Positions 1 through 8,267 of a stretch of DNA of 60,443 nucleotides are shown here, in pieces (within the stretch, counting starts at the first letter, position 1; the number at the start of each line of letters is the position of its first letter). Location: NCBI RefSeq assembly GCF_029688925.1, contig NZ_JARUKY010000027.1:1-60443 (forward strand). Reading direction: 5' to 3'. The notes below the pieces were generated by a model. It was not told the DNA's origin. It saw only the letters and a list, made by a program, of their open reading frames with translations, and searched no databases. Source of the stretch: Evansella sp. AB-P1 (GTDB taxonomy: Bacteria; Bacillota; Bacilli; Bacillales; Salisediminibacteriaceae). Both the position numbers and the translations under genes were made by a program.

Positions 1-675
1 ATCATACTTATTATTTTTAGTATTGTTCTCATTTTACCTTTTTATAATAAAGGTATTCTTTTGGATTATTTAGGAATAACAATTGATATACCTTTTCAGT
101 CTACAGTTGATGTCCCAAATTCATATTCTACTATTGATTCAAATGAAAGTGGAATCCCTGATCCTATCGAGCTTGTAAATGAGGCACGGAAAGAGGTAGA
201 ACAACGAACCACATATCGAAGTGCTTACTATGGAGGAGGGTATCCTCCTGATGATGAGGGAGTATGTACGGATGTCATATGGAGGGCTTTCAAGGCAATT
301 GATGTGTCCTTAAAGGAGTTAATGGACGAAGACATTAAAAATAACATAGAGCTGTACCCGAGAGTTAATGGTACTCCTGATCCTAATATTGATTTTCGAA
401 GAGTCCCTAATCAGTATGTTTATTTTGAGAGGCATTTACAATCTTTGACGACAGAAGTAATTCCTGGAGATGTAGATAATCTAAAGGAATGGCAGCCTGG
501 AGACATCGTTCTTTTCTTAAAGGATTACCATCATGTTGGAATCATTTCAGATAAACGGGCCCGAGACGGCACCCCATATGTCATTCATAACTCAAGACCA
601 CATGCTTCAGAAATAAAATTAACTTCTTTTCGTACCCCTATTGCAGGACATTATCGGTGGAATTATGAAGATTAA
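1..675 (+). CDS. DUF1287 family protein, 5' end outside window
   Basis: The reading frame is open to the first base of the window, so the gene is cut at its 5' end; 224 residues are visible. The first 20 or so visible residues are hydrophobic and look like a signal or membrane anchor. The rest carries the DUF1287 pattern: GVCTDVIWRAFKA followed by a conserved R-PNQYVYFERH stretch, then WQPGDIVLF and HVGIISD near the end. DUF1287 proteins are exported proteins of unknown activity; the Cys and His motifs suggest an NlpC/P60-like fold, which is inference. A TTG exists at 61, but starting there would remove the membrane segment, so the true start probably lies upstream. Confidence 0.8.
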   Translation: MILIIFSIVLILPFYNKGILLDYLGITIDIPFQSTVDVPNSYSTIDSNESGIPDPIELVNEARKEVEQRTTYRSAYYGGGYPPDDEGVCTDVIWRAFKAIDVSLKELMDEDIKNNIELYPRVNGTPDPNIDFRRVPNQYVYFERHLQSLTTEVIPGDVDNLKEWQPGDIVLFLKDYHHVGIISDKRARDGTPYVIHNSRPHASEIKLTSFRTPIAGHYRWNYED

Positions 676-753
676 CCTACGGATTTGTGTTTGAACTTAT
701 TCGAAATTGAAAACTAGATTATTCTAATATTTCACATATAAATCATGGGAAGT

Positions 754-789
754 GTACTTTGTTCATACATATGAATGGAGTACTTTTTT
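754..789 (+). terminator. Rho-independent terminator after the DUF1287 gene
   Basis: A 13-bp stem (754-766 with 771-783, three G-U pairs), a 4-nt loop and a run of six T. It separates the DUF1287 gene from the next gene. Confidence 0.75.
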
Positions 790-831
790 GTGAACTAAAA
801 AGTATTTAATCTAGTTGTTAGAGGTGTACGA

Positions 832-1422
832 ATGCTATATATGGCTTTCTTTTATGTGTACATAGAAGCAATAAAAATAATTGTACCAGGCATTATTGCA
901 TTCATTGCTGGGATAGTAATTGCGTCAAGGGGAAATCGGAAAAAAAATGCAAAAGCAAGGTTTTATTCTGTATATTTTCCTATTTTTAAGCTTATCGAAC
1001 CACACTTATACAAAAGAATCACACACGATGATGCTCTAAAAATAATTAATGAAGTGAATCAGCTAATAGACGAGCATTATGAGTTATTCGATCCAAGCTG
1101 TCTATATGCATTTAAATACTTTAGGAATGATCTTCTAACAAAAGGTACGATAAACGAGAATTACTATGATAGTTTTTGTCGCTTAATTGAACGGGATTAT
1201 GATAGTTTAGTAAAGGTACTGAACTTACCAAGAAGAACTCTTTTTTATAAAATATATACTAATCATTATAGAAAGAAGCCAAAAATAATTGTTGATGAAG
1301 CCTTACAAAAAATAACAGTTGGATTTTTTGTTCTTTCTGGACTTTTATTTTTAATTATTATCTCAAAGCTGATCATTGATTTTATCGAACAGGTTTCAAT
1401 TCTCTTTTACAATAATATTTAA
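832..1422 (+). CDS. hypothetical membrane protein, two terminal TM segments
   Basis: A 196-residue protein I do not recognise. It has one hydrophobic segment at about residues 10-31, a basic stretch RGNRKKNAKAR directly after it, a mostly helical soluble middle rich in Tyr, Asp and Lys, and a second hydrophobic segment at about 160-182. The topology suggests a cytoplasmic middle domain held by two membrane spans. AGAGGTG at 820-826 lies five bases before the ATG at 832, which favours this start over the ATG at 841. It has its own transcription unit, after the terminator at 754-789 and before the promoter and leader at 1477-1592. No function can be assigned. Confidence 0.7.
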   Translation: MLYMAFFYVYIEAIKIIVPGIIAFIAGIVIASRGNRKKNAKARFYSVYFPIFKLIEPHLYKRITHDDALKIINEVNQLIDEHYELFDPSCLYAFKYFRNDLLTKGTINENYYDSFCRLIERDYDSLVKVLNLPRRTLFYKIYTNHYRKKPKIIVDEALQKITVGFFVLSGLLFLIIISKLIIDFIEQVSILFYNNI

Positions 1423-1476
1423 TAACAATATGTGTTGTTGTTATATTCCTCAAACAGAGGGACAGGTTGTATTTTA

Positions 1477-1485
1477 TGGTATAAT
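1477..1485 (+). promoter_or_regulatory. extended -10 promoter element upstream of permease leader
   Basis: TGGTATAAT matches the extended -10 consensus; no convincing -35 is present at 17 bp. Transcription would begin near 1492 and give a leader of about 130 nt before the permease ATG. Confidence 0.4.
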
Positions 1486-1536
1486 TAAATACGCTTTATA
1501 CACAAAGTAGTGAAACAATTATTTTAACAAAATAGC

Positions 1537-1592
1537 AAACCTTCTCTCCAATCAGGATTTAATTGTAATTAGCTGTTAGAGAGTGGGTTTTT
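1537..1592 (+). terminator. leader terminator/attenuator hairpin before the permease gene
   Basis: AAACCTTCTCTC at 1537-1548 pairs with GAGAGTGGGTTT at 1579-1590 (11 of 12 pairs, one G-U), with further pairing inside the loop, followed by TTTTT. It ends about 33 bases before the start codon of the next gene and lies downstream of a possible promoter. It may end transcription of the upstream gene or act as an attenuator of the permease. I recognise no known riboswitch or T-box motif. Confidence 0.5.
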
Positions 1593-1624
1593 CGTGTATC
1601 TAGAAAGGAAAAGGACTAAATAAC

Positions 1625-2995
1625 ATGTATTATTGGATAAAGCATCGTTTTTATATTATCTATTCTTTTATTATGCTAGTTTATTTGGGTAATGTTTTTA
1701 TAGGAAGTGAAGTATTAACGTATATCATTGGTGTTTTTACGATTCCTATTTTTATATTGTCATTTTTTCATGCTTCACGCTTGTTTAAAGTGCTAGGATC
1801 AGTTTTTACCATAATAGGATCAATGTTGTTTTTTCAAAGTGGTTTACCTATTCGTGAGGTTTTACCATTTGTTACGACTAATTTAGGTTTAATATCCCTA
1901 TTATCTGTTTTACCTTGGATGAATAGCGTCGTTCGAGCTGGACGCTATGATAGACGAATAAATGAGTTAATGAAGATGAATGTATCAGATTTAGGAAAGC
2001 TCTATGTTCGATCGACAATGACGTCATTTACACTCATTTCCTTTATTAGTATGTCAGGTATACCACTAACACAAGGTGTATTAATGGAAAACCTATCCCA
2101 TTATTCAAAAAAAATAAGAGACGTTTTTATTAGTCAAACAACACTCCGTGCATTTTCTATGGCTCTCGTATGGAGTCCAATGGAAGTCCTTGTTGCAATT
2201 ACTGTTGATGCTACAGGAGTGAGCTATCTTACGTATTTACCTTGGCTCGTTCTATTTACCTTCATTATGATGATGTTAGATACAGCTTGGGGAAGAAGAG
2301 CATATAAAGAAATTCCATATGAACCTGCTCATAATCAACCAAGTAAAACATTTTCTTTGAAAGGTATAATATTAAACATCGTACAATTGTTTGTTGCTTT
2401 AGCTCTATTTCTTGCCTTTGTTGTCATGTTTAGTAATGTAACGGGGTTAAATTTTATTCTTTCTGTAACCTTCGTTATTTTTCCATTCACTTGTTTATGG
2501 TCCATTGTAATGAAACGATGGAAAAGCTTCATAATAATTGGCTGGAACACTTGGAAAATTAGAACAAATGCCATGCAAAACTTTTTTGTTCTATTTGTTT
2601 CGTTAGCTTTTTTCTCGAACACTTTAAATGCGACTCCTCTTTTAGGGATCATACAATATCCATTTATGATTGCTTCTGATTATCCGTTATTACTTCTTTT
2701 TGCTATTCAATTTACGTATTTATTTATGAGTATGTTTGGAATCCATCCAATTGCTACCATCGGTATTTTGATCGAAATTGTAACACCATTGTACGAAGTG
2801 ATGGATCCATTAGGAATCGGTTTAGCATTAATTATAGGAGCATTATCCACGGTGAGTGTATCCACATATGGTGTAATTGTAACGATGACTTCAATGAATA
2901 CTGGTCAAAACCCTTACCATATCACTCTTAAAAATATGCCGTTTGCACTGGTTTTCGGAACATTAGGAACAATATTTGCTTACTTTCTATTGTAG
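1625..2995 (+). CDS. polytopic membrane permease, ion-transporter type, substrate unknown
   Basis: A 456-residue protein made almost entirely of hydrophobic helices (roughly 11-12), with short polar loops such as NSVVRAGRYDRRINEL near residue 110 and WGRRAYKEIPYEP near residue 220. The length, the two similar halves and the helix-breaking Gly/Pro stretches fit secondary transporters of the Ion Transporter superfamily, but I do not recognise a specific family, so the substrate is open. The start ATG follows AAAGGAAAAGG. A terminator-like hairpin at 1537-1592 precedes it, so expression may be attenuated. The gene stands alone on the plus strand. Confidence 0.65.
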   Translation: MYYWIKHRFYIIYSFIMLVYLGNVFIGSEVLTYIIGVFTIPIFILSFFHASRLFKVLGSVFTIIGSMLFFQSGLPIREVLPFVTTNLGLISLLSVLPWMNSVVRAGRYDRRINELMKMNVSDLGKLYVRSTMTSFTLISFISMSGIPLTQGVLMENLSHYSKKIRDVFISQTTLRAFSMALVWSPMEVLVAITVDATGVSYLTYLPWLVLFTFIMMMLDTAWGRRAYKEIPYEPAHNQPSKTFSLKGIILNIVQLFVALALFLAFVVMFSNVTGLNFILSVTFVIFPFTCLWSIVMKRWKSFIIIGWNTWKIRTNAMQNFFVLFVSLAFFSNTLNATPLLGIIQYPFMIASDYPLLLLFAIQFTYLFMSMFGIHPIATIGILIEIVTPLYEVMDPLGIGLALIIGALSTVSVSTYGVIVTMTSMNTGQNPYHITLKNMPFALVFGTLGTIFAYFLL

Positions 2996-3130
2996 GTGTT
3001 AAAGGTAGAGTGAGATAAGGGAGGATGAGACGGCGCCTCCCAATTAGAATTCTTTTCCTACGAAACTAGATGATTATTAATACCCTTCAATTAGTACTTG
3101 CAGATTGAAAATATGTAAGGAGGGATGGGT

Positions 3131-4219
3131 TTGATTAGAAAAATTTATATTCTAACCATGCTTATTATTGTAGCCAGCATATTAATTTCTCCTATTTTTT
3201 ACGCTGAGGAGTGGCAGGAGAAATCACTCGTATCTCTTGGAGATTCGATAACACAAGGCTATAATCTTAACAATCCCGAAGATGAGGCATTCCCATATTT
3301 AATTAACGATGGAAATTTTCAAGTTACTAATTTAGGGATAGCTGGATGGACAACCTTCAATCTACTATCTGTTTTAGAAGAAAATGATAAATCGTATCTT
3401 GATGCAATTAAGAAAGCTGATGTTATTACATTAAATATTGGTAATAACGATTTGATCCAAGCATTAAATCTTCAAGATTTAATAAATGATCCAACCACAT
3501 TTAATATTTATGATATTTCAGAAAATGTAAAAGCTGCATCAGACAGTATGAATGATAATTTAAATGAGATAATTTCTATTATACGTTCAAATACGAATGC
3601 ACCAATTATTCTCTATAATATTTATAATCCAATGTCATTGAGAGAAAATATAGTTAGTGAGTTTATATACTATGCTATTGATGAAATTATTTTAAATGTA
3701 AATCAAGCAATAATTTCTCCGTTTGATTCAACAGAAGATAACATTGTTGTTGTAGATGCTCATTCTGCATATCATGGAAATCAGTCCGAATTCTTATTAC
3801 CATATGGTGATATTCATCCGAATAAAATAGGACAGCAAGTGTTAGCTGATTTGGCCAACGAGGCACTAGTAACAATTAACGAACTTACAGAAGATGAAAA
3901 AGATGAAAATTCCCAATTTGATGGGGAAAATTCTAATGTACGAACAAACAGTGAGTATGATGATGAAATGAATGAAGAAACTGAAAAAGAAGTTATGGCA
4001 CAAAATGTAGAAGATGCAAGTTCTGTCAAAGACATAAATAATGAAGGTGTATCTGAGATGTCTCCATTAAAAGGAGCAAGTGAAGCTGAAACAAAGGTAG
4101 GGAAAGATCGAAATATTGTGAACAAAACAATCGAAGTAGTAGCGTTTATACTAATCATTTTTTCTATCTTATTCATTATTTATATAAGTTGGAGGCTATT
4201 AAAAGGTAGTCACAAATAA
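3131..4219 (+). CDS. SGNH/GDSL hydrolase with C-terminal membrane anchor
   Basis: An exported SGNH-fold esterase or lipase-like hydrolase. Block I is SLGDSITQG (nucleophile Ser 39 counted from the TTG), the oxyanion Asn lies in LNIGNND, and the catalytic Asp-His pair is in GDIHPN (near residue 226). An N-terminal signal peptide covers about residues 1-23. An acidic linker (about 250-325) leads to a C-terminal TM helix with a basic end, so the enzyme faces outward, tethered to the membrane. AAGGAGGG at 3117-3124 is too close to the ATG at 3125 but correctly spaced for TTG at 3131, so I use TTG. It is a tandem paralogue of the gene at 4542, which is wall-anchored instead. The substrate is unknown. 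Confidence 0.85.
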   Translation: MIRKIYILTMLIIVASILISPIFYAEEWQEKSLVSLGDSITQGYNLNNPEDEAFPYLINDGNFQVTNLGIAGWTTFNLLSVLEENDKSYLDAIKKADVITLNIGNNDLIQALNLQDLINDPTTFNIYDISENVKAASDSMNDNLNEIISIIRSNTNAPIILYNIYNPMSLRENIVSEFIYYAIDEIILNVNQAIISPFDSTEDNIVVVDAHSAYHGNQSEFLLPYGDIHPNKIGQQVLADLANEALVTINELTEDEKDENSQFDGENSNVRTNSEYDDEMNEETEKEVMAQNVEDASSVKDINNEGVSEMSPLKGASEAETKVGKDRNIVNKTIEVVAFILIIFSILFIIYISWRLLKGSHK

Positions 4220-4269
4220 GTTGGAGAATCACATTTAAGTTAAAAAATGATGTTAAAGTGGAGGCTGCA

Positions 4270-4440
4270 TTGCACAGTCTTCTCTTTTATATTTGCCTTT
4301 TGTTTTTCATTAACGGTGTCTTCCATACCGTAGATAACGCCGCATCTTATTACAGAACTTTCCGAACGAGAAAGCCCATCTCCTTTAGGTGGAGTATCAG
4401 TATCTTTCTATTAGTAATACTGACTAGGATAGCTTCTTAA
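4270..4440 (+). CDS. possible small membrane protein
   Basis: A 56-codon frame starting at TTG 4270 after GTGGAGG at 4258-4264. It encodes two hydrophobic stretches separated by a polar loop containing NAASYYRTFRTRKPI. It lies between the two SGNH hydrolase genes on the same strand. Support is the ribosome binding site and the hydrophobic pattern only; I recognise no family. It could be a chance frame. Confidence 0.35.
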   Translation: MHSLLFYICLLFFINGVFHTVDNAASYYRTFRTRKPISFRWSISIFLLVILTRIAS

Positions 4441-4472
4441 AAGTCCTCAAATCCATCCAATAAACATATTGA

Positions 4473-4508
4473 ATAATCTGAATATTATAAGTATAATATT
4501 CAGATTAT
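4473..4508 (+). promoter_or_regulatory. 17-bp near-perfect dyad upstream of the LPNTA hydrolase
   Basis: Positions 4473-4489 are the exact reverse complement of 4492-4508, with two bases between. No T-run follows, so it is not an ordinary terminator. The right arm contains TATAAT (4492-4497). Its position 34 bases before the start codon at 4542 suggests an operator or an mRNA 5' hairpin. Confidence 0.5.
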
Positions 4509-4541
4509 GAAAGTTACAACTAAATATTAGGAGGAATTCGT

Positions 4542-5690
4542 TTGAGGAAGAAGAAAGTAATTCATGCAATTCTTGTTATTCTACTTGTTTCAATGTTTTA
4601 CGCACCATTAGTTTTAGCAGATGAAACCGAAAAGCCTTCCCTTGTAGCGCTAGGAGACTCTATTACCGCTGGATTTAATCTTGCTGATCCAGAAAGAGAA
4701 GCATTCCCTTTTTTAATTGGAGGAGGACAACTTGATGTAACGAATCTAGGAGTTCCTGGGTGGACAACGTCTGATTTACTAGATGCTTTACAAATTGATG
4801 AAGCGTTTATACAGGTAATACAAGATTCTGATGTTATTACAATTAATATTGGAAGCAATGATTTACTTCAAGCAGCAAGATTTGCTGAAATAATGGCTAA
4901 TCCTACCTTGTTTGATCCTGCTCAAATGAATGATGATGTACTGGCTGCTTCAGGATTATTATCTAGTAATTTAATAGATATTATAACGCTAATTCGTACA
5001 AATTCATCATCGCCAATTGTCCTTTATAATATATATAATCCAATTGTTGCAGGAGATGACATGTTTAGTGCCACTCTGTTCCAAGCAGCAGATGCTATTA
5101 TTAAAAGTGTTAATGAACATATTATTTCTTCTTTTAATTCAACGGAGTATGGAATCGTAGTTGTGGATGCCTTTGTTGCATTTGATGGAAATCAAGAAAT
5201 TTACATGTTACCTAATGATGTTCATCCAAATATAGTTGGGCAACAGATTTTAGCTGGATTAGCTAATGCTCTATTAGCTACTATCCTCCCACCACCTGAA
5301 GAACCAACTGAAGAAGACCCACCAATAGATGAGGAACCTCCGGAAGAACCTATCATAGAAGAGCCGCCAATTGAAGAAGACCCTCCAGAGGAAGAGCAAC
5401 CGTCAGAAAATACTGAGGAAGAACTTCCAGTTTTTGAGGAAGAGGAGATAGAGGAAGAAAAATCAAATGAAGAGGATCAAACTCATACTGAGGATGATGA
5501 AAAGAAGGAAGAGAAGGAAAAAGAAATAAAATCAGAACAGCAAACATCAACGAATTCTGAGGATGATAAGCATAAGCTTCCGAATACAGCTTCAGCATTA
5601 TACACATATTTAGCAATTGGCCTTAGTGTATTGATGTTAGGTTTTCTTCTATTAGTTTTTTCAAAACAACAGTTGAAAAAATTAAACTAA
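4542..5690 (+). CDS. SGNH/GDSL hydrolase with LPNTA sortase anchor
   Basis: A 382-residue cell-wall-anchored hydrolase. The signal peptide ends near ALVLADE (about residue 27); block I is ALGDSITAG with Ser 40; the block III Asn is in INIGSND; the Asp-His pair is in NDVHPN. After the catalytic domain (to about 248) comes a Pro/Glu-rich linker with repeated EEPPEEP-like units, then a Lys/Glu stretch, then LPNTA at 346-350, a TM helix and a Lys-rich tail. LPNTA is the type of signal recognised by the B. anthracis SrtC / class D sortases. The TTG start is preceded by TAGGAGGAA at 4529-4537. It is close in sequence to the hydrolase at 3131, so the pair looks like a duplication with different surface attachment. 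No sortase gene is in the window. Confidence 0.9.
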   Translation: MRKKKVIHAILVILLVSMFYAPLVLADETEKPSLVALGDSITAGFNLADPEREAFPFLIGGGQLDVTNLGVPGWTTSDLLDALQIDEAFIQVIQDSDVITINIGSNDLLQAARFAEIMANPTLFDPAQMNDDVLAASGLLSSNLIDIITLIRTNSSSPIVLYNIYNPIVAGDDMFSATLFQAADAIIKSVNEHIISSFNSTEYGIVVVDAFVAFDGNQEIYMLPNDVHPNIVGQQILAGLANALLATILPPPEEPTEEDPPIDEEPPEEPIIEEPPIEEDPPEEEQPSENTEEELPVFEEEEIEEEKSNEEDQTHTEDDEKKEEKEKEIKSEQQTSTNSEDDKHKLPNTASALYTYLAIGLSVLMLGFLLLVFSKQQLKKLN

Positions 5691-5718
5691 TGAAAAGATA
5701 CTTTTACATGTATATGAA

Positions 5719-5753
5719 AAGCAGGCGAATTTAATTTTCATAACCTGCTTTTT
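5719..5753 (+). terminator. Rho-independent terminator after the SGNH hydrolase
   Basis: AAGCAGG (5719-5725) pairs with CCTGCTT (5744-5750), followed by T residues. Confidence 0.75.
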
Positions 5754-5844
5754 ATATTCGAAAGAAATAGGGACTGAACTAGGGGGAACTGAACCTTATA
5801 GACAAAGCTACTGTTGTAATTTCGACTTCGCATGAAATGTATGA

Positions 5845-5900
5845 ATTTTCATCCCCCATGGTGCAATTTCTACTTGCATATGAGGTCTACCCTGAAAGTA
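5845..5900 (-). repeat. short interspersed repeat (module A), solo copy
   Basis: A solo copy of the 55-bp module found elsewhere in the window. It reads TTTTCATCC..CCATGGTGCAA on the plus strand and ends TCTACCCTGAAA. It lies between convergent genes. Confidence 0.7.
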
Positions 5901-5932
5901 ACTATGCCAAAAATAGAAACTTTTTTTCTTAC

Positions 5933-6664
5933 TTATTTTCCAAGTGAAAATCCATGAAACAGTCGTCCTCCGTATGGTTCTAATACTTCATCAACAAGCT
6001 GAATTACCTTTTCCTTCTCTCCAGTTTTATAAAAGTGATCAAAGGCATGAATGAATTTTTCAGCAAATGCTTCATCAAATTGTTTTAACATACGTACAAC
6101 CCATTTAGATGAACCAAGCCATTTTCCATTTGTTCTTAAGACAAAGCGCTGAATATGATTAGCTAAGGAATTAGCAATGAATAATTCTTCTCCACGAACG
6201 TTGCTACCGATAAAGTCGTCTAGTAAATCTGTAATAAAGTACCTTTTCTTATGAATAGTTTCCTCTGTCCATGGAGCTGGACCGGTTTTTAGCATCTGAA
6301 TAGCTTCAGCTTTTATGGAAGGAATAACACCATGATCAACAATAACAACACCCTCCGCTACCATTTGTTGATGAGAAGGGATAGCTCGTTTTGCATCAGA
6401 TTCAAAAAATTGTCTGTATGATGTTAAATTATGGACAAACATCTCAATAGGCCATTTATTAAAAACAATTGACTCACGAAAACTTGATTGAATATTCATA
6501 TCAAAAATGATGACATCTAAATCTGAAGTGGCAGTAGCCTCGCCCCTAACGACACTGCCAGCTAGTAGAGCACCATGACAATGAGGGTATCTAGTATAAA
6601 TAAATTGAGACGCTGCTTCCAATGGTTTCATTCTATTTTCAATTGACAAAATAACCCACTCCAT
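5933..6664 (-). CDS. nucleotidyltransferase-domain protein
   Basis: A 243-residue cytoplasmic protein with the minimal nucleotidyltransferase core near the N-terminus: GSVVRGEATATSDLDVII (about residues 36-53) gives the GS..G....D.D signature, with Asp 49 and Asp 51 as metal ligands, and the third acidic position may be in WPIEMFV. The C-terminal helical region (about 125-243) resembles the partner domain of kanamycin/aminoglycoside-type nucleotidyltransferases, but no target is implied. The listed ATG lacks a clear ribosome binding site; a TTG at codon 6 follows GGAGTGG and is an alternative start. It stands alone between repeat R1 and the metallophosphoesterase. Confidence 0.75.
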   Translation of the reverse strand: MEWVILSIENRMKPLEAASQFIYTRYPHCHGALLAGSVVRGEATATSDLDVIIFDMNIQSSFRESIVFNKWPIEMFVHNLTSYRQFFESDAKRAIPSHQQMVAEGVVIVDHGVIPSIKAEAIQMLKTGPAPWTEETIHKKRYFITDLLDDFIGSNVRGEELFIANSLANHIQRFVLRTNGKWLGSSKWVVRMLKQFDEAFAEKFIHAFDHFYKTGEKEKVIQLVDEVLEPYGGRLFHGFSLGK

Positions 6665-6814
6665 TCAATAAAATCAATATGTAGTATACTAGGCAATCGC
6701 CTACGTCTAAAGGCTTGACACTAGCCAATTTTTCTTAATTAATTATATATATGATCAAAATTACAATCATTAAACTTTATTTTAAATTGACTTTTTACTA
6801 TACCAAATCAAATA

Positions 6815-6851
6815 AAAACAGGCTGATACTTTTGAAGTAACAACCTGTTTT
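6815..6851 (-). terminator. terminator of the metallophosphoesterase gene
   Basis: AAAACAGG (6815-6822) pairs with CCTGTTTT (6844-6851), with additional internal pairing. On the minus strand the stem is followed by a T-rich tract. Confidence 0.7.
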
Positions 6852-6863
6852 AGAAAATAATTA

Positions 6864-7724
6864 TTATACTACGTTTTTCATGATATTAATTTTATCTGCA
6901 GGTACATTAATTTCGTGGATTGTAATCTCAGGTCTACTACCTATTCGAATATTAATTCCTGTTTGACCTAGCCCTTCGTTAATATAAAAAACCTTTCCTT
7001 CATAATGAATAAGTCCTTTGATTAAGTTTAAGCGGACGAGTTTTCCGAACTTTTTCAAATGATAAGGCTTCGGCCAACAGATTTGTCCTCCATGAAAATG
7101 ACCAGATAGTAAATAGTCAAAAGAATAATCTTTCATGTGTAAAACAACATTCGGATCATGTGTTAAGACAAGACGGAATGTTGTACTTTTTACTTCTTTA
7201 TAAGCTTTCTTCACATCATGTCTTTTAGAATGATGGTCATCAATTCCAATAAGTTGAACTGGTTGACCATTGATGTAAATTAATTTATTTTCGTTTACTA
7301 ATAAATTCACATCATGCTCTACTAGTATATTTTTTAATATTTCTATATGTTTCTTTCTCAGCTTGTAATCATGATTTCCTAATACGGCATACGTACCATA
7401 TTTTGGTTTCAATTGCTGTAAAACCTTCAAATAGCCTGGAAGTATAGATAGTGTTTTAGGACGATCTAGAAAATCACCGGTTAATGCGATAAGATCAAAA
7501 GGCTTATTCCTTAATTTTTGATAAAGGTCCTCTGGTGAAATGGAAATATGTTCCAGGTGCAAATCAGACAGTTGTAACACTCGAATTGACATCGTGCTAG
7601 GATCAGTAACATCATTATGGAGAGGTGTAATGGTATTTATACTTATATGGTGGGTATTTTGATTTCCTTTATAGTAAAAGTAATAGATGAAAACTCCAAT
7701 AATTAATATAAATGATAATATCAT
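6864..7724 (-). CDS. membrane-anchored metallophosphoesterase (YkuE/YaeI type)
   Basis: A calcineurin-like phosphoesterase of 286 residues. An N-terminal TM helix (about residues 1-18) anchors it. The five metal-binding blocks are visible in order: QLSDLHLEH, ALTGDFLDRP, VLGNHDYK, LVLTHDPN and LLSGHFHGGQI. This set is typical of dinuclear-metal phosphoesterases of the YkuE/YaeI group, some of which are proposed to act on UDP-diacylglucosamine-like lipids; the substrate here is not shown. AAAGGGGGA precedes the ATG. It is followed by its own terminator at 6815-6851. Confidence 0.88.
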   Translation of the reverse strand: MILSFILIIGVFIYYFYYKGNQNTHHISINTITPLHNDVTDPSTMSIRVLQLSDLHLEHISISPEDLYQKLRNKPFDLIALTGDFLDRPKTLSILPGYLKVLQQLKPKYGTYAVLGNHDYKLRKKHIEILKNILVEHDVNLLVNENKLIYINGQPVQLIGIDDHHSKRHDVKKAYKEVKSTTFRLVLTHDPNVVLHMKDYSFDYLLSGHFHGGQICWPKPYHLKKFGKLVRLNLIKGLIHYEGKVFYINEGLGQTGINIRIGSRPEITIHEINVPADKINIMKNVV

Positions 7725-7947
7725 TAACAGTCCCCCTTTAATGAATGATAGGATCTTAAACAGTATAAAGGAATTTTATTCAGGGTGTAACAAGTAAATT
7801 GTGGTTATTAGATTTTAACCAAATTTAATTCATTTGATGTCTTTAATTTATGGTACATTATTGTGATTTTGATTGAGGAGATAAACATTAATGTATACAA
7901 AGAAACAAATATTTTGTATAATTACTTCGACATAAAAATATTGGATG

Positions 7948-8225
7948 TTAAATAGGTGTTTCTATTTTAGTATTGCTAGAATAGGAGCTTAATAGGGAAG
8001 TTTGGTGAAAAACCAACGCGGTCCCGCCACTGTAAATGGGAGTTATCTACACGATGTCACTGTCTTTCAAAGATGGGAAGACGTAGATAACAATGATCAT
8101 GAGCCAGGAAACCTGCCTATTTTCACTTTCACCAGTACTACGAGGATAGGAGGGTGTTAAGAAGTAAACGGTAAGTTTACATCATTTCTTAATCTCACTT
8201 CTCCTTCTATAAGGGGATTTTTTTT
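7948..8225 (+). promoter_or_regulatory. cobalamin riboswitch with terminator platform
   Basis: The conserved core is clear: GGGAAGTTTGGTG, then AACCAACGCGGTCCCGCCAC and TGTAAATGGG (7994-8040), and the B12 box GAGCCAGGAAACCTGCC at 8101-8117. A variable paired arm lies between (8041-8100). The expression platform contains a hairpin at 8157-8191 and an intrinsic terminator (TCTCCTT 8200-8206 with AAGGGGA 8211-8217, then eight T). The arrangement predicts OFF switching of the downstream genes when adenosylcobalamin or methylcobalamin is bound. A TATAAT at 7917-7922 is a plausible -10 element. This fills the 543-base gap between the phosphoesterase and the surface protein. Confidence 0.95.
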
Positions 8226-8267
8226 ATGTTCAAAACTACATACAAAGGATGAAGGAGAGAAGAATTT

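Noticed and set aside
2335-2652. Minus-strand frame inside the permease
   Set aside because: Shadow of a hydrophobic gene; basic, no start signal, no family resemblance.
3010-3045. GGGAGG/CCTCCC hairpin after the permease
   Set aside because: Short stem, no T tract; too weak to call as a terminator.
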